Below are positions 37,317 through 46,350 of a stretch of 64,000 nucleotides of DNA, piece by piece. The notes under the pieces were generated by a model. The model saw nothing but the letters and a program-made list of their open reading frames with translations, was not told where the DNA came from and made no database searches. How positions within the stretch are numbered: position 1 is the first letter of the stretch; the number at the start of each line of letters is the position of its first letter. The stretch covers positions 62,001 through 126,000 of the forward strand of contig NZ_CALNVW010000020.1 in the NCBI RefSeq assembly GCF_940670765.1. Direction: 5' to 3'. Both the position numbers and the translations under genes were made by a program. Origin of the DNA: Streptomyces sp. A 4/2. GTDB taxonomy: Bacteria; Actinomycetota; Actinomycetes; Streptomycetales; Streptomycetaceae.

Positions 37317-38626
37317 ACGCTGCAGACCAGCCCGTAGTCATATCGCTCTGGCGCGATCAGCGGTTCCGCCGTTTCTGGGCCGGCCAGTCGATCTCGCAGT
37401 TCGGCGACCGGATCACCGAACTGGCCCTGCCACTGATCGCGGTGGGGGCGCTGCGCGCTTCGGCCAACCAGGTGGCGTGGCTGACCGCACTCATCTGGAC
37501 TCCGAACCTGCTCGCGATCGTCCTCGGCGCCTGGGTCGACCACCGCGTCCACAAACGGCGCCTGATGGTTCTCGCCGACCTGGTGCGCGCCGCAGTACTG
37601 CTCTCCCTCCCCGCCGCCTATCTGCTGGGGGCGGTGAGCCTGAGCCAGCTGTACGCCGTGGCGTTGCTGACCGGCGCCGCAGGGGTGCTGTTCAACACCG
37701 CCTACCCGCCGTTCTTCACCCACCTGGTGCCCCGGTCGTCCTACGTCGACGCGAACAGCAAGCTCAGTGCCAGCCGTTCCGCGTCATACGTCGTCGGCCC
37801 GGCGATCGGTGGCGTGCTGGTCCAGGCGTTGACCGCTCCCGTCGCCGTCGTCGTCGACGCCCTGACGTTCCTGGCGTCCGCGATTCTGGTCGGCCGGGTT
37901 TCGACCCACGAATCGCCGGCCGCCCCCGCCCAGGCGACACCACCACTGCTGCGGCGTGCCAGGGAGGGACTGGTGTTCGTCGTCCGTCACCCGGTACTGC
38001 GGGCGAGCCTCGGGTGCGCGGCGACCGTCAACTTCTTCACCTTCATCGGGGGCAGCGGACTGATCGTGCTGTTCGCCAGCCGGAACCTCGGACTGACCGC
38101 GGGAGCCATCGGCACGGCATTCGGGATCGGCGCCACCGGCTCGCTCCTCGGCGCGGTGATCGCCCCGAGGATCTCGCGAACGCTCGGCTTGGGCCGCAGC
38201 ATCGTCGTGGGCGCGGTGTTGTTCCCGGCGCCGATCGCCATCGCCGCTCTTGCCGGTGGCCCCCTCTGGACCCGCGCCGGAGCCCTTGCCGTGACCGAGT
38301 TCCTCTCCGGCGTCGGCGTCATGCTGTTCGACGTCAACCTCAACTCCCTTCAGGCGGACGTGATCCCCGACGGCATGCGCAGCCGTGTCGCCGGCGCGTA
38401 CAGCACGATCAATTACGGCTCACGCCCGGCGGGCGCCGTCCTCGGCGGCCTCCTCGCCACCCTCGTCGGCCTCCGGGCGACCCTCCTCATCGCTGCCGTC
38501 GGCGGAGCACTGTCGCTGCTCTGGCTGCTGCCCTCGCCGATACCACGCATCCATTCCCTGACTCCCGACGATCCGGCAGCTCCGGACAGCGCGGCGGACT
38601 CGGACGCGCGACCATTGCCCTGCTGA
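37313..38626 (+). CDS. MFS exporter, 12-helix (EntS/MFS_3-like)
   Basis: 437 residues with about 12 hydrophobic helices. The start RDQRFRRFWAGQSISQFGDRI and the loop VDHRVHKRRLMVLADLVRA are typical of the enterobactin-exporter-like MFS_3 group. It is translationally coupled to the ArsR-like gene by the ATGA overlap at 37313, so it is probably the regulated output. The substrate is unknown. Confidence 0.9.
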   Translation: MNAADQPVVISLWRDQRFRRFWAGQSISQFGDRITELALPLIAVGALRASANQVAWLTALIWTPNLLAIVLGAWVDHRVHKRRLMVLADLVRAAVLLSLPAAYLLGAVSLSQLYAVALLTGAAGVLFNTAYPPFFTHLVPRSSYVDANSKLSASRSASYVVGPAIGGVLVQALTAPVAVVVDALTFLASAILVGRVSTHESPAAPAQATPPLLRRAREGLVFVVRHPVLRASLGCAATVNFFTFIGGSGLIVLFASRNLGLTAGAIGTAFGIGATGSLLGAVIAPRISRTLGLGRSIVVGAVLFPAPIAIAALAGGPLWTRAGALAVTEFLSGVGVMLFDVNLNSLQADVIPDGMRSRVAGAYSTINYGSRPAGAVLGGLLATLVGLRATLLIAAVGGALSLLWLLPSPIPRIHSLTPDDPAAPDSAADSDARPLPC

Positions 38627-38658
38627 CCGCCGCGGAACTGTCCGGGTCCGACGGACCG

Positions 38659-39153
38659 TCAGGCTGAATTGGGAAGTACTGGGGGTTCTTCGCCCTCACC
38701 CACAGGGGCTTCGGAGTGCTCGGCGATCCAGGCCAGCGTCTCCGGCGAAATCACGCCATGCTCCTGCTCGTTGTTCCGCTTGGCCAGTCTCCGCAACAAC
38801 TCGTCGTGATCAGCCTGGAAGTGGACGAGCCGCCACCTGGCGCCGTGCTCCGTGACCAACTGCTTGTAGTCGTCCCGGACCGCGCGGGTGCCCAGGCCGT
38901 GATCCAGCACTACCGAACGCCCCTCCCGCAGGAGTGCGACGAGTTGTCGCCGGACGTCCTCGATCACGGGAGCCTGAAGCGCGAGGTGTTCGCGCTCGGG
39001 GTGGTCCTTGCCGATCCGTCCGTGCCGGGCCGTCATCTGGTCATCCACCGACAGACGGACGACACCGCCTCGCGCCAACGCCTTCGCGAAGGTGGTCTTT
39101 CCCGAGCCGGGCATGCCGGTAAGTAGCCATACGACGGGCTGAAGATCACTCAT
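38659..39153 (-). CDS. Small P-loop ATPase/kinase-like protein
   Basis: 164 residues with Walker A TGMPGSGKTTFAK at residues about 12-24, SVDDQMT after the second strand, VVLDHGLGTRAVRDDYK as a probable Walker B/substrate segment, and HFQADHDELLRRLAKRN as a lid-like Arg region. This matches the AAA_33 (zeta-toxin/chloramphenicol-phosphotransferase-like) small kinase group. The substrate is not identifiable. It converges on the MFS gene and is not in an operon. Confidence 0.85.
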   Translation of the reverse strand: MSDLQPVVWLLTGMPGSGKTTFAKALARGGVVRLSVDDQMTARHGRIGKDHPEREHLALQAPVIEDVRRQLVALLREGRSVVLDHGLGTRAVRDDYKQLVTEHGARWRLVHFQADHDELLRRLAKRNNEQEHGVISPETLAWIAEHSEAPVGEGEEPPVLPNSA

Positions 39154-39230
39154 CCGCCTGACCCTAATGGTCCCGACGTCCTGGCCCCCGGTCGGCGCCG
39201 TCCACCAGGATCGTCAGGAGGCCGGCCCGC

Positions 39231-40715
39231 TCAGGACGGCACGGCCGGGCAGCTGGTGCCGCGTGGTGGCACCGCCAGGTCGGTCAGGTAGTCGTCGACG
39301 GCGTGCTCCATGCAGGGGCCGCTGGTGACGCTGCCGTGCCCCTGGCCCTCGTAGGTGAGGAGGGCGCCGCTGCGGCCGAGTTGCCGGGCCACCGAGACCG
39401 CCCACGGGTAGCCGGTGGCAGGGTCGTGGAGTGCGTTGGACACCAGGATCGGCGGGGCGCCGTGGGCATCCAGCTGGTGCTGCGGGTTGGCGGTCGGTGC
39501 GCCCAGGCACGCCGCTGTCATCCGGATCGGCAGCAGGGAGGGCAGGTCGGGTGCGGTCCTGTTCATCACGCCGACGAGTGAGGAGTATTCCTGGTAGTCG
39601 TGCACCGGCAGGTGCCAGTCCGCGCAGAAGACGGGGGTCGCCGGCGGCAGCGGCGACATCGAGGGGTGCGAGGCGGGGAGCGGGCTGCTCGATGCCATTC
39701 CGGCGATGGTCCTTGCCAGGCCTGCGTAGTCGGCGTCGTAGAACTTCTTGAAGGCTTCCCTGTTGACCAGGTCCGCTGACGAGAGAGGGGTTCCCGGCTT
39801 GTCGGGGTTCTCCAGCTCACCGCGTCGGGCCCAGGTCAACAGCCCCTGCCAGACCGCGCGGACGTCGCGACCGTGCAGTGCGCAGGTGGACTCGCGGGTG
39901 CACCATTTCACGAACTCGTCGAAGGAGTCCTGGGCGGCGGTCGCCTCGGACCGCAGGAACTCACGGGTGGTGGAGACGCTGTGGTCCATCACGCTCTCCA
40001 GCACCATCGCCCGGACCCGGTGCGGATAGGTCTCGGCGTACTCCGCTCCGAGCAGTGTGCCGTACGAGCTGCCGTGGAAGGTCAGTGCGGCCTCGCCGAG
40101 GGCGGCCCGCAGGGCGTCCAGATCCTGGACCGTCTGGGCGGTGTCCAGGTGGTCGAACACCGGGCCGGTGCGTGCCCGGCAGTCGGCGCGGAGCTGCTTG
40201 TTGTAGACGAGGGTGGCGTCGAAGTCCGCTTGGCTCGCCCACTCTGATGACGGCCGTCGGGCGAGCAGGTCGCCGGAGCAGGTCACCGGGTTGCTGCGGC
40301 CCACGCCGCGCGGGTCGAAGCTGACGATGTCGAACCTGCGCCGGATCCCGGAACTGAAATGGCTGATGCCGGTCACCACCCGCTCCACGCCGGAGTCGCC
40401 CGGGCCCCCGGGACCGAACACCATCGAGCCGACGCGTGCACCGGGGTCGGTGGCCTGACGGCGGGCCACGGCCAGGCCGAACGTCGGCCCGTCCGGGCGG
40501 GCCCAGTCGATCGGCACCGTGAGGGTGGCGCACTCGGCGCCCGGGTGGTCCGGGTCGTCGCACGGAGCCCACTGCAGGGCCTTCGCGGTCACCGGGGCCG
40601 CGTTCACGAGGGGTGCGGCGGCGAAACCGGCGACGGCGGCAATGGCGGTTCCCGCAGCCATCGCCGTGCCGCGCACAGCGGCGCGCCGTAACACGGACCT
40701 GCCTTTGAACAGCAT
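39231..40715 (-). CDS. Secreted alpha/beta-hydrolase, tripeptidyl-aminopeptidase (SlpD/SlpE, TAP) family
   Basis: 494 residues. The N-terminus RRAAVRGTAMAAGTAIAAVA with AAPLVNAAPV is a signal peptide. The catalytic domain has GPGGPGDSG (oxyanion region), DPRGVGRS, the nucleophile GSSYGT and, near the end, the acid and His in VSNALHDPATGYP and GQGHGSVTSG. The C-terminal TAP block with paired cysteines (CLGAP, CMEHAV) is present. The family removes tripeptides from secreted proteins or handles proline-containing peptides. AGGAGG lies 7 bases before ATG. It is monocistronic. Confidence 0.92.
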   Translation of the reverse strand: MLFKGRSVLRRAAVRGTAMAAGTAIAAVAGFAAAPLVNAAPVTAKALQWAPCDDPDHPGAECATLTVPIDWARPDGPTFGLAVARRQATDPGARVGSMVFGPGGPGDSGVERVVTGISHFSSGIRRRFDIVSFDPRGVGRSNPVTCSGDLLARRPSSEWASQADFDATLVYNKQLRADCRARTGPVFDHLDTAQTVQDLDALRAALGEAALTFHGSSYGTLLGAEYAETYPHRVRAMVLESVMDHSVSTTREFLRSEATAAQDSFDEFVKWCTRESTCALHGRDVRAVWQGLLTWARRGELENPDKPGTPLSSADLVNREAFKKFYDADYAGLARTIAGMASSSPLPASHPSMSPLPPATPVFCADWHLPVHDYQEYSSLVGVMNRTAPDLPSLLPIRMTAACLGAPTANPQHQLDAHGAPPILVSNALHDPATGYPWAVSVARQLGRSGALLTYEGQGHGSVTSGPCMEHAVDDYLTDLAVPPRGTSCPAVPS

Positions 40716-41048
40716 GAATCGTCCTCCTGACGAGACGGGGAGCGAGAGACGTGCTTCAAGAAATGCGCAGACCCGGCCGGGACTCCTTGAGCACCCTAGG
40801 TGCGCTGTCGGCCGCCCGGTGCCGTTGTCAGGGGCCGTTCCGGGGCGAGTCAGGGACGCACCAGGGGTGCCCCTGGTGCGTCCCTGCCGGACAGAACACC
40901 TGGCGCACCACGCGGTAGGCGGAGGTAGACGGCTCGCGAACTGAAGGTGCGGGTCTCGGCACGGCGACCCGAGGGCGGCCCCATGGGCACACTCAGTGGC
41001 GCTGACCTCGCATCGGCGCGCAACACGAGTCCGGGGCCGGGCCGTCCG
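40716..41048. other. Intergenic region between the secreted peptidase and the lacI-type gene
   Basis: No gene is seen. It contains the long palindrome at 40851-40886 and presumably the peptidase promoter. The lacI-type gene ends at 41049. Confidence 0.5.
40851..40886. terminator. Perfect 17-bp-arm inverted repeat
   Basis: CAGGGACGCACCAGGGG, TG, then its exact complement CCCCTGGTGCGTCCCTG. It lies 136 bases upstream of the peptidase start and 163 bases past the end of the lacI-type gene. It has no T-run, so it may be a bidirectional terminator for the leftward LacI message or a regulator site for the peptidase. Confidence 0.6.
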
Positions 41049-42056
41049 TCACGCCGACTCCCTCGGCATCAAGCGGTGCGCCAGCACGATTTCCCTGGCC
41101 GTGCCGGGCGAGGTCTCGTCCAGCCGGTCAAGGAGCAGCCGGGCAGCCGAACTGCCGATCTCACGGGCCGGGTTGAGCACGGTGGTCAGCGCGGGTGAGA
41201 CGAGTGACGCCGCCTCGATGTCGTCGTACCCGGTGATCGCCACATCGTCGGGCACCCGGTATCCCGCGGCCCGTGCGGTGTCGAGTGCGCCGATGGCGAT
41301 CAGATCGTTGGCGCACACCACGGCGTCGGGGGGCGTGCGGGCGTTCAGGACGGTCCGTGCGCCGAGGCGCCCACCCTCGCGCGTGAAGCCGGTCCAGGCG
41401 ACGAGTTCGTCGGCCACGGGCAGCCCCGCCGTCTCCAGCGCCTGCCGGTAGCCGAGGAAGCGTTCCTGACCCGGTTCCACCCCGGGAGCACCGCCGATGA
41501 AGGCGATACGGCCGTATCCGCGCCCCACCAGATGGTTCACCAGGTCGCACATGCCCTCGGTCTCGGCGGCCCGCACCACATCGCCGAGGCCCGGTTCGAG
41601 GTGGCCGCCAAGGCGTACGAGTTTCGATCCTGACGTCACGATGCGTTCGAGGTCGCTATGGGTGGCGCCGTATCGTCCGACCACGATGCCGTCGATGCGG
41701 CGTGCGACGAGTTGACGGATCACCGCGGGCAGATGCGGGCCGTCCATCGGCGCCTCGCAGACGACGGTGAGGTAGTCGTGGGCCAGTGCGATCTCCTGCA
41801 TACCCGCGGCGATGGCCGTGTTGAACGGGTTCGTGATGTCGGGGACGACCAGGCCCAGGGTGTGCGTGCGCTGGGTGCGCAGTCCGCGTGCCGAAGGGTC
41901 CGCCTGGTAGCCCAGCCGTTCTATGACGTCCTCGACACGGGCACGGGTCGCGGCCGACACCGGGCGGCGACCGCTGAGCACATGGGAGACCGTCGTGACA
42001 CTGACGCCCGCCGCGGACGCCACGTCGTTGATCTTGATCCGGCCGCCGCCGCTCAC
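41049..42056 (-). CDS. LacI-family transcriptional repressor
   Basis: 335 residues. The helix-turn-helix and hinge are exact for the family: KINDVASAAGVSVTTVSHVL, GRRPVSAATRARV, RLGYQADPSARGLR. The periplasmic-binding-like sensor domain follows with GLVVPDITNPF and DAVVCANDLIAIGAL. The GTG start has GGGAGG 5 bases upstream. It is divergent from the ABC importer and nucleoside hydrolase genes, and two CAAAACGNTTTG boxes lie between them, so it should repress that operon and itself. The inducer is probably the transported sugar or nucleoside. Confidence 0.93.
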   Translation of the reverse strand: MSGGGRIKINDVASAAGVSVTTVSHVLSGRRPVSAATRARVEDVIERLGYQADPSARGLRTQRTHTLGLVVPDITNPFNTAIAAGMQEIALAHDYLTVVCEAPMDGPHLPAVIRQLVARRIDGIVVGRYGATHSDLERIVTSGSKLVRLGGHLEPGLGDVVRAAETEGMCDLVNHLVGRGYGRIAFIGGAPGVEPGQERFLGYRQALETAGLPVADELVAWTGFTREGGRLGARTVLNARTPPDAVVCANDLIAIGALDTARAAGYRVPDDVAITGYDDIEAASLVSPALTTVLNPAREIGSSAARLLLDRLDETSPGTAREIVLAHRLMPRESA

Positions 42057-42106
42057 ATCGACCTCCCGCTGTTCCCCTGGTGTTCGACGTCACTCTATCC
42101 ATAATG

Positions 42107-42118
42107 CAAAACGTTTTG
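42107..42118. promoter_or_regulatory. LacI-type operator 1
   Basis: CAAAACGTTTTG, a perfect 12-bp palindrome with a central CG as in LacI/GalR boxes. It lies 51 bases upstream of the lacI-type start. A second box is centred 57 bases to the right. Confidence 0.82.
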
Positions 42119-42163
42119 TATCGTGCTTCCTGTTGCGCCGCACCGGGGCGGAGCCAGGTTGTG

Positions 42164-42175
42164 CAAAACGATTTG
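42164..42175. promoter_or_regulatory. LacI-type operator 2
   Basis: CAAAACGATTTG, one mismatch from the palindrome of operator 1, 36 bases before the binding-protein start. The positions suggest that one repressor controls both directions, possibly with looping. Confidence 0.78.
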
Positions 42176-42210
42176 GAGATCGCGTTGTCTATCGTACGCA
42201 AGAGGGCCGC

Positions 42211-43506
42211 ATGACGCGCCCTCTCAGCCGCAGAAGCCTGCTCGGCGCGGCACTCGGAACGGTCTCGGCCGCCGCGCTGGCCGGGTGCTCGGGCGGCCGG
42301 CCGCCCGACGGCGCGACGACCGTACAGTTCCTCGGGCCGGAGGCCGCCGAGACCTTCGCACCGGTGATCCGCGGCTTCGAACTCGCCCGTCCCGGGCTGC
42401 GGATCGCGTACACCCCGGTCCCGCCCGACCAGCTCAACGATTCGCTCCAGCTGCGGCTCTCCGCGAAGGACAACGCGATCGACGTGTACTGCGTCGACCA
42501 GCCGCGGGTCCCCGCGCTGACCGCCCGCGGCTTCCTCACCGACCTCACGGACATCGCGGACCGCGCCAGGCCGCTCGTCACGCCGGAGCAGTACGACGTC
42601 AGCTCCTGGGAGGGCCGGCTGCGCTCACTGCCGGTCTGGACGTCCACGCAGTACCTCTTCTACAACGCGGACCTGCTGGACAAGGCCGGGATCGCCCGCC
42701 CCGGATCTGTGCCGAAGGACCGATGGAGCTGGGAGCAGACCAAGGCCGCGGGCCGCCGGGCGATGACGCGGGCGGGCGCCGACTACGCCCTGCTGCTGGA
42801 ACAGACCGATCTCTATTACGGGTTGCAGCCGCTGGTGGAGTCGCTCCACGGCGGATCCGGCATCACCGGCGGCGACATGCTCACGCCCGCGGTCACCACC
42901 CAGGGCTGGATCGACGCCCTCACCTGGTACCGCACACTCTTCGCCGACGGTTCGTCCCCGCGTGGCATGCCGTCGACCCAGCTCTCCTCGCTCTTCACCT
43001 CGGGCCGGGTGCCGTTCTTCGTCGGCGGCCCCTGGAACCTCGGCGCGTTCGCCTCGCTCAAGGACTTCACCTGGGGCACCGCACCGCAGCCGATGTTCGC
43101 CCACGGCCGTGCCGTCACGCCGACCGACTCCTGGTCCTGGGGCGTGAGCCCGTACGCGCAACACCCTGACGCAGCACGGCAGTTCATCGAGTACGCCGCC
43201 CTGACCACCGAGGGCAGCCTCGCAACCGTCGCGGCGTCCCCCCTCATCCCGTCCAACCGCGCGGCCTTCGGACGCTATGCGGCGCAGCTGGCGGACGACT
43301 CCACCAGGAGCACCGAGGGAGTGGCCGAGATCATGCGGTACGAACTCGCGCACACGGCCGTCAGCAGGCCGCGCAGTATCGGCTACACCCAGTTCGAGTC
43401 CGTCATGGGCTCCGCGTTCTCCGACATCCGCAACGGTTCCGACGTGGAACCCCGGCTGGCGAAGGCCTCCGGTGAACTGGTGCGTACCTGGGAGCGCCTG
43501 CGATGA
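42211..43506 (+). CDS. ABC transporter substrate-binding lipoprotein (sugar/CUT1 type)
   Basis: 431 residues. Twin-arginine-like signal SRRSLLGAALG with lipobox LAGC (Cys26). The mature part is an extracellular solute-binding protein of family 1 (SBP_bac_1): AIDVYCVDQPRVPALTARG, PVWTSTQYLFYNADLLDKAG, KDRWSWEQ. AGAGGG precedes ATG 42211. It is first in a four-gene operon with two permeases and a nucleoside hydrolase, so the ligand may be a nucleoside or a related glycoside rather than a plain sugar (inference). No ATPase is encoded here; a shared MsiK-type ATPase is usual in Streptomyces. Confidence 0.93.
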   Translation: MTRPLSRRSLLGAALGTVSAAALAGCSGGRPPDGATTVQFLGPEAAETFAPVIRGFELARPGLRIAYTPVPPDQLNDSLQLRLSAKDNAIDVYCVDQPRVPALTARGFLTDLTDIADRARPLVTPEQYDVSSWEGRLRSLPVWTSTQYLFYNADLLDKAGIARPGSVPKDRWSWEQTKAAGRRAMTRAGADYALLLEQTDLYYGLQPLVESLHGGSGITGGDMLTPAVTTQGWIDALTWYRTLFADGSSPRGMPSTQLSSLFTSGRVPFFVGGPWNLGAFASLKDFTWGTAPQPMFAHGRAVTPTDSWSWGVSPYAQHPDAARQFIEYAALTTEGSLATVAASPLIPSNRAAFGRYAAQLADDSTRSTEGVAEIMRYELAHTAVSRPRSIGYTQFESVMGSAFSDIRNGSDVEPRLAKASGELVRTWERLR

Positions 43507-44417
43507 CCACACCCACACCACCCCTGCGTACCAGGACCGCCTCGCGCAGGAACCGTTCCTCGCAGGGCAGGACCGCCTTCTGGTTCCTCGCGCCCGCGCT
43601 GCTCGCCCTGCTCGTGCTGCGTCTGCTGCCCGCCGCGATGGCGATCGTCAGCAGCCTGCGCCACCACAGCCTGCTCGACGGCCGCACCACCTTCGTCGGC
43701 CTCGGTAACTACGCCGATCTGTTCTCCGACACCCAGTTCTGGCACAGCGTCCGGGTGACGCTGCTGTTCAGCCTGATCATCAATCCGCTCCAGGTACTGG
43801 TGGCACTCGGCCTCGCGGTCCTGCTCAACCGCAAGTTCGCGGGCGTCCGGTTCTGGCGTTCGCTGGTCTTCGTACCGATCGCGGTGCCACCCGCGGTGTC
43901 CGCCGTCATCTGGGGCATCCTGTACCGCCCCGAGGGACCGGTCAACGCGATCCTGGGCACGATGGGAATCGGGCCGCAGCCCTTCCTCACCAGCTCGCAG
44001 CAGGCCCTCTTCGCCCTGATCGTGGTGATGTCCTGGGTCGGCGTCGGCTACTGGATGATGTTCCTCATCGCCGGTCTCCAGGACATCCCTCAGGAGTGCT
44101 ACGACGCCGCGGCGGTCGACGGCGCCTCCTCCTGGCAACGCTTCGTCCACGTCACTCTGCCCCTGCTGCGCCGCCCGCTCGCGTTCGTCCTGGTCGCCGA
44201 CACCGTCTCCAACTTCCTGGTGTTCGCGCCCGTGCAACTGCTCACCGGCGGCGGCCCCGAAGGCTCCACCAATCTCATGATGTACGACGTGTTCCGCCGC
44301 GCCTACAGCGTCGGCGACATCAACTACGCCCAGGCCGAGGTGGTGGTGCTGGTCGCCATCACGCTCGCGGTCGTCGCCGTCCAGTTCCGGATGATGCAGG
44401 GCAAGGGCGAGGAGTGA
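43503..44417 (+). CDS. ABC transporter permease, MalF-like
   Basis: 304 residues with six hydrophobic segments, starting FWFLAPALLALLVLRLLPA. The EAA-loop equivalent reads IPQECYDAAAVDGASSWQRF followed by VTLPLLRRP, which docks the ATPase. It overlaps the binding-protein stop by ATGA and is followed 4 bases later by the second permease. It forms the membrane channel with that permease. Confidence 0.93.
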   Translation: MTTPTPPLRTRTASRRNRSSQGRTAFWFLAPALLALLVLRLLPAAMAIVSSLRHHSLLDGRTTFVGLGNYADLFSDTQFWHSVRVTLLFSLIINPLQVLVALGLAVLLNRKFAGVRFWRSLVFVPIAVPPAVSAVIWGILYRPEGPVNAILGTMGIGPQPFLTSSQQALFALIVVMSWVGVGYWMMFLIAGLQDIPQECYDAAAVDGASSWQRFVHVTLPLLRRPLAFVLVADTVSNFLVFAPVQLLTGGGPEGSTNLMMYDVFRRAYSVGDINYAQAEVVVLVAITLAVVAVQFRMMQGKGEE

Positions 44418-44421
44418 CCCA

Positions 44422-45309
44422 GTGAAGACCACGAACTCGCCGTCCGGGGAAGCCCCGGCGCCACCCACCGCTCCCCCGCACCGCCTCTCACCGCTCCGGC
44501 ACATGCCGCTGCTCACCGCTGTCGTCATCGGTGTGCTGTTCGCGCTGCCTCTGCTGTGGGTGCTCACCGGATCGCTGCGCCCCGGCGACAAGGTACTGGC
44601 CGGGCTCGACCAGGTCTCCTGGCGCACACTGATCCCGACCGATGCCACCCTGCACAACTACGTGGTGCTGTTCCAGGGCGACTTCGGGCGCTCCGTCCTC
44701 AACTCGGTCGGCGTCGCCGTGGCCACCGTGCTGCTCGGCCTGCTGCTCTCCGCGATGGCCGCCTTCGGCCTCTCGGTGTTCCAGTTCCGCGGGCGCGGTG
44801 TGGTCTTCGGCGTGATCCTGCTCAGCTTCATGATCCCGTTCGATGCCATCGCCATTCCGCTCTCGGACGTCTTCCGCGACTGGGGTCTGCAGAACACCTA
44901 CACGGGGTTGATCCTGCCCGGCATCGGCAACGGTCTGGCCATCTTCCTGCTGCGCCAGTTCTTCCTGGCTGTCCCGCGTGAACTCGTGGAAGCCGCCAAG
45001 ATGGACGGCCTCAGCTGGTGGGGGATCTTCTGGAAGATCTATCTGCCGCTGTCCAGGCCCGCTCTCATCGGCGCCGGACTGACCCTGTTCACCTTCCAGT
45101 GGCAGTCCTACATGTGGCCGCTGCTCGTCGGCACCGAACCCTCCAAGCAGCTCGGGCCGATCGCGCTGGGCACCCTCCAGGGCCAGATGGTCGTCGACTA
45201 CGGCCAGGTCTTCGCCGCAGCCGTCGTACTGACCGCCATCCCGCTCGTCGTCCTGCTGCGCCTGCAGCGGTACTTCACGCAGTCCATCGCGGGCAGCGGT
45301 CTGAAGTGA
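44422..45309 (+). CDS. ABC transporter permease, MalG-like
   Basis: 295 residues with six hydrophobic helices and the EAA loop VPRELVEAAKMDGLSWWGIF then WKIYLPLSRPALI. The GTG start at 44422 has GAGGAG about 8 bases upstream. It follows the MalF-like gene and precedes the nucleoside hydrolase by 57 bases. Confidence 0.93.
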   Translation: MKTTNSPSGEAPAPPTAPPHRLSPLRHMPLLTAVVIGVLFALPLLWVLTGSLRPGDKVLAGLDQVSWRTLIPTDATLHNYVVLFQGDFGRSVLNSVGVAVATVLLGLLLSAMAAFGLSVFQFRGRGVVFGVILLSFMIPFDAIAIPLSDVFRDWGLQNTYTGLILPGIGNGLAIFLLRQFFLAVPRELVEAAKMDGLSWWGIFWKIYLPLSRPALIGAGLTLFTFQWQSYMWPLLVGTEPSKQLGPIALGTLQGQMVVDYGQVFAAAVVLTAIPLVVLLRLQRYFTQSIAGSGLK

Positions 45310-45366
45310 CCAGCCGGTGAGGGGCCCAGGCCTTCTCTCCCTATCCGCAACCACCCGAGGAACACC

Positions 45367-46278
45367 GTGAATCATCCCCTTGCCGCAGTACCCGAGGGCA
45401 TCACCGCCGACGTCCTCCTCGACACCGACATCGGCAGCGACGTGGACGACGCACTGGCACTCGGCGTTCTCCTCGGCTCGCCCGAGGCCCGTATCACCGG
45501 TGTCACCACCGTCTACGGCGACACCCTGCTCAGGGCCAGGCTCACCCACCGGCTCGGCACCCTCGCCGGACGTGACCTCACCGTCGTACCCGGCGCGAAG
45601 GACACCCTGTCGGGCAAGGACGTGTGGTGGGCCGGGCACGAGGGCAAGGCCTTCACCGACCTGGAGCGCGAACCGGTGCGCGAGGACACCGCCGCCGACC
45701 GCTTCCTGGTCGACTCGGTACTCGCCAGGCCCGGCGAGATCGACGTCATCGGCATCGCGCCGCTCGCCAACATCGCCCGCGCGATCCGTCTCGACGACCG
45801 CTTCGCTGCAGGCGTACGCGGCCTCTACCTGATGGGCGGCAGCTTCGGCCCCGATGCCCGGCCCGAGCACAACATCGTCAGTGACATCACTGCGGCCCGC
45901 GTCGTCTTCGGCTCCGGGATCCGCACCGTGGTGACCGGCCTCGAGATCACCACTCGGCTGCGTATCGAGTCGGCAGGCATCGAAACGATCCGCGGAGCCG
46001 GCGCGTACGGCGAAGCGCTCGCCCGCGAGATCGACGGCTGGACGGGCTTCACCGGCGAGCCGTGGAGCGTTCCGCACGACCCGATCACCGCACTCTCCCT
46101 GCTGCGCCCGGACCTGTACACCACCGAGCGCGGCACGGTGGAGATCACCGACGACGGCCTGACCGTCTTCACCGCCGACCCGAACGGCAACGTCGACCTC
46201 GTGGTCGACGCCGACGTCGAGGCAATCGCCGAGGAGATCGTCGCCCGGATCGTCCGGGCCTCCGGTCCCCTCGACTGA
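45367..46278 (+). CDS. Inosine/uridine-preferring nucleoside hydrolase family protein
   Basis: 303 residues. The calcium-binding signature DTDIGSDVDDALAL lies at the N-terminus (about residues 19-32). APLANIARAI, MGGSF, EHNIVSD and the C-terminal HDPITAL, all typical IU_nuc_hydro motifs, are present. The reaction is hydrolysis of the N-glycosidic bond of a ribonucleoside to base plus ribose. GAGGA precedes the GTG start. As the last gene of a LacI-controlled importer operon it probably processes the imported compound. Confidence 0.92.
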   Translation: MNHPLAAVPEGITADVLLDTDIGSDVDDALALGVLLGSPEARITGVTTVYGDTLLRARLTHRLGTLAGRDLTVVPGAKDTLSGKDVWWAGHEGKAFTDLEREPVREDTAADRFLVDSVLARPGEIDVIGIAPLANIARAIRLDDRFAAGVRGLYLMGGSFGPDARPEHNIVSDITAARVVFGSGIRTVVTGLEITTRLRIESAGIETIRGAGAYGEALAREIDGWTGFTGEPWSVPHDPITALSLLRPDLYTTERGTVEITDDGLTVFTADPNGNVDLVVDADVEAIAEEIVARIVRASGPLD

Positions 46279-46281
46279 GCA

Positions 46282-46350
46282 CGGTGTTCGCGCACACCAG
46301 GTGCGCGAACACCGGTGCCCCGGACCCGAATCGACGGGTCCGGGGCACCG
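46282..46350 (+). terminator. Two consecutive hairpins after the nucleoside hydrolase operon
   Basis: Hairpin 1: CGGTGTTCGCGCAC (46282-46295) pairs with GTGCGCGAACACCG (46301-46314) around ACCAG. Hairpin 2: CGGTGCCCCGGACCC (46313-46327) pairs with GGGTCCGGGGCACCG (46336-46350) around an 8-base loop. The two share CG at their border. They start 4 bases after the stop codon. Confidence 0.85.
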
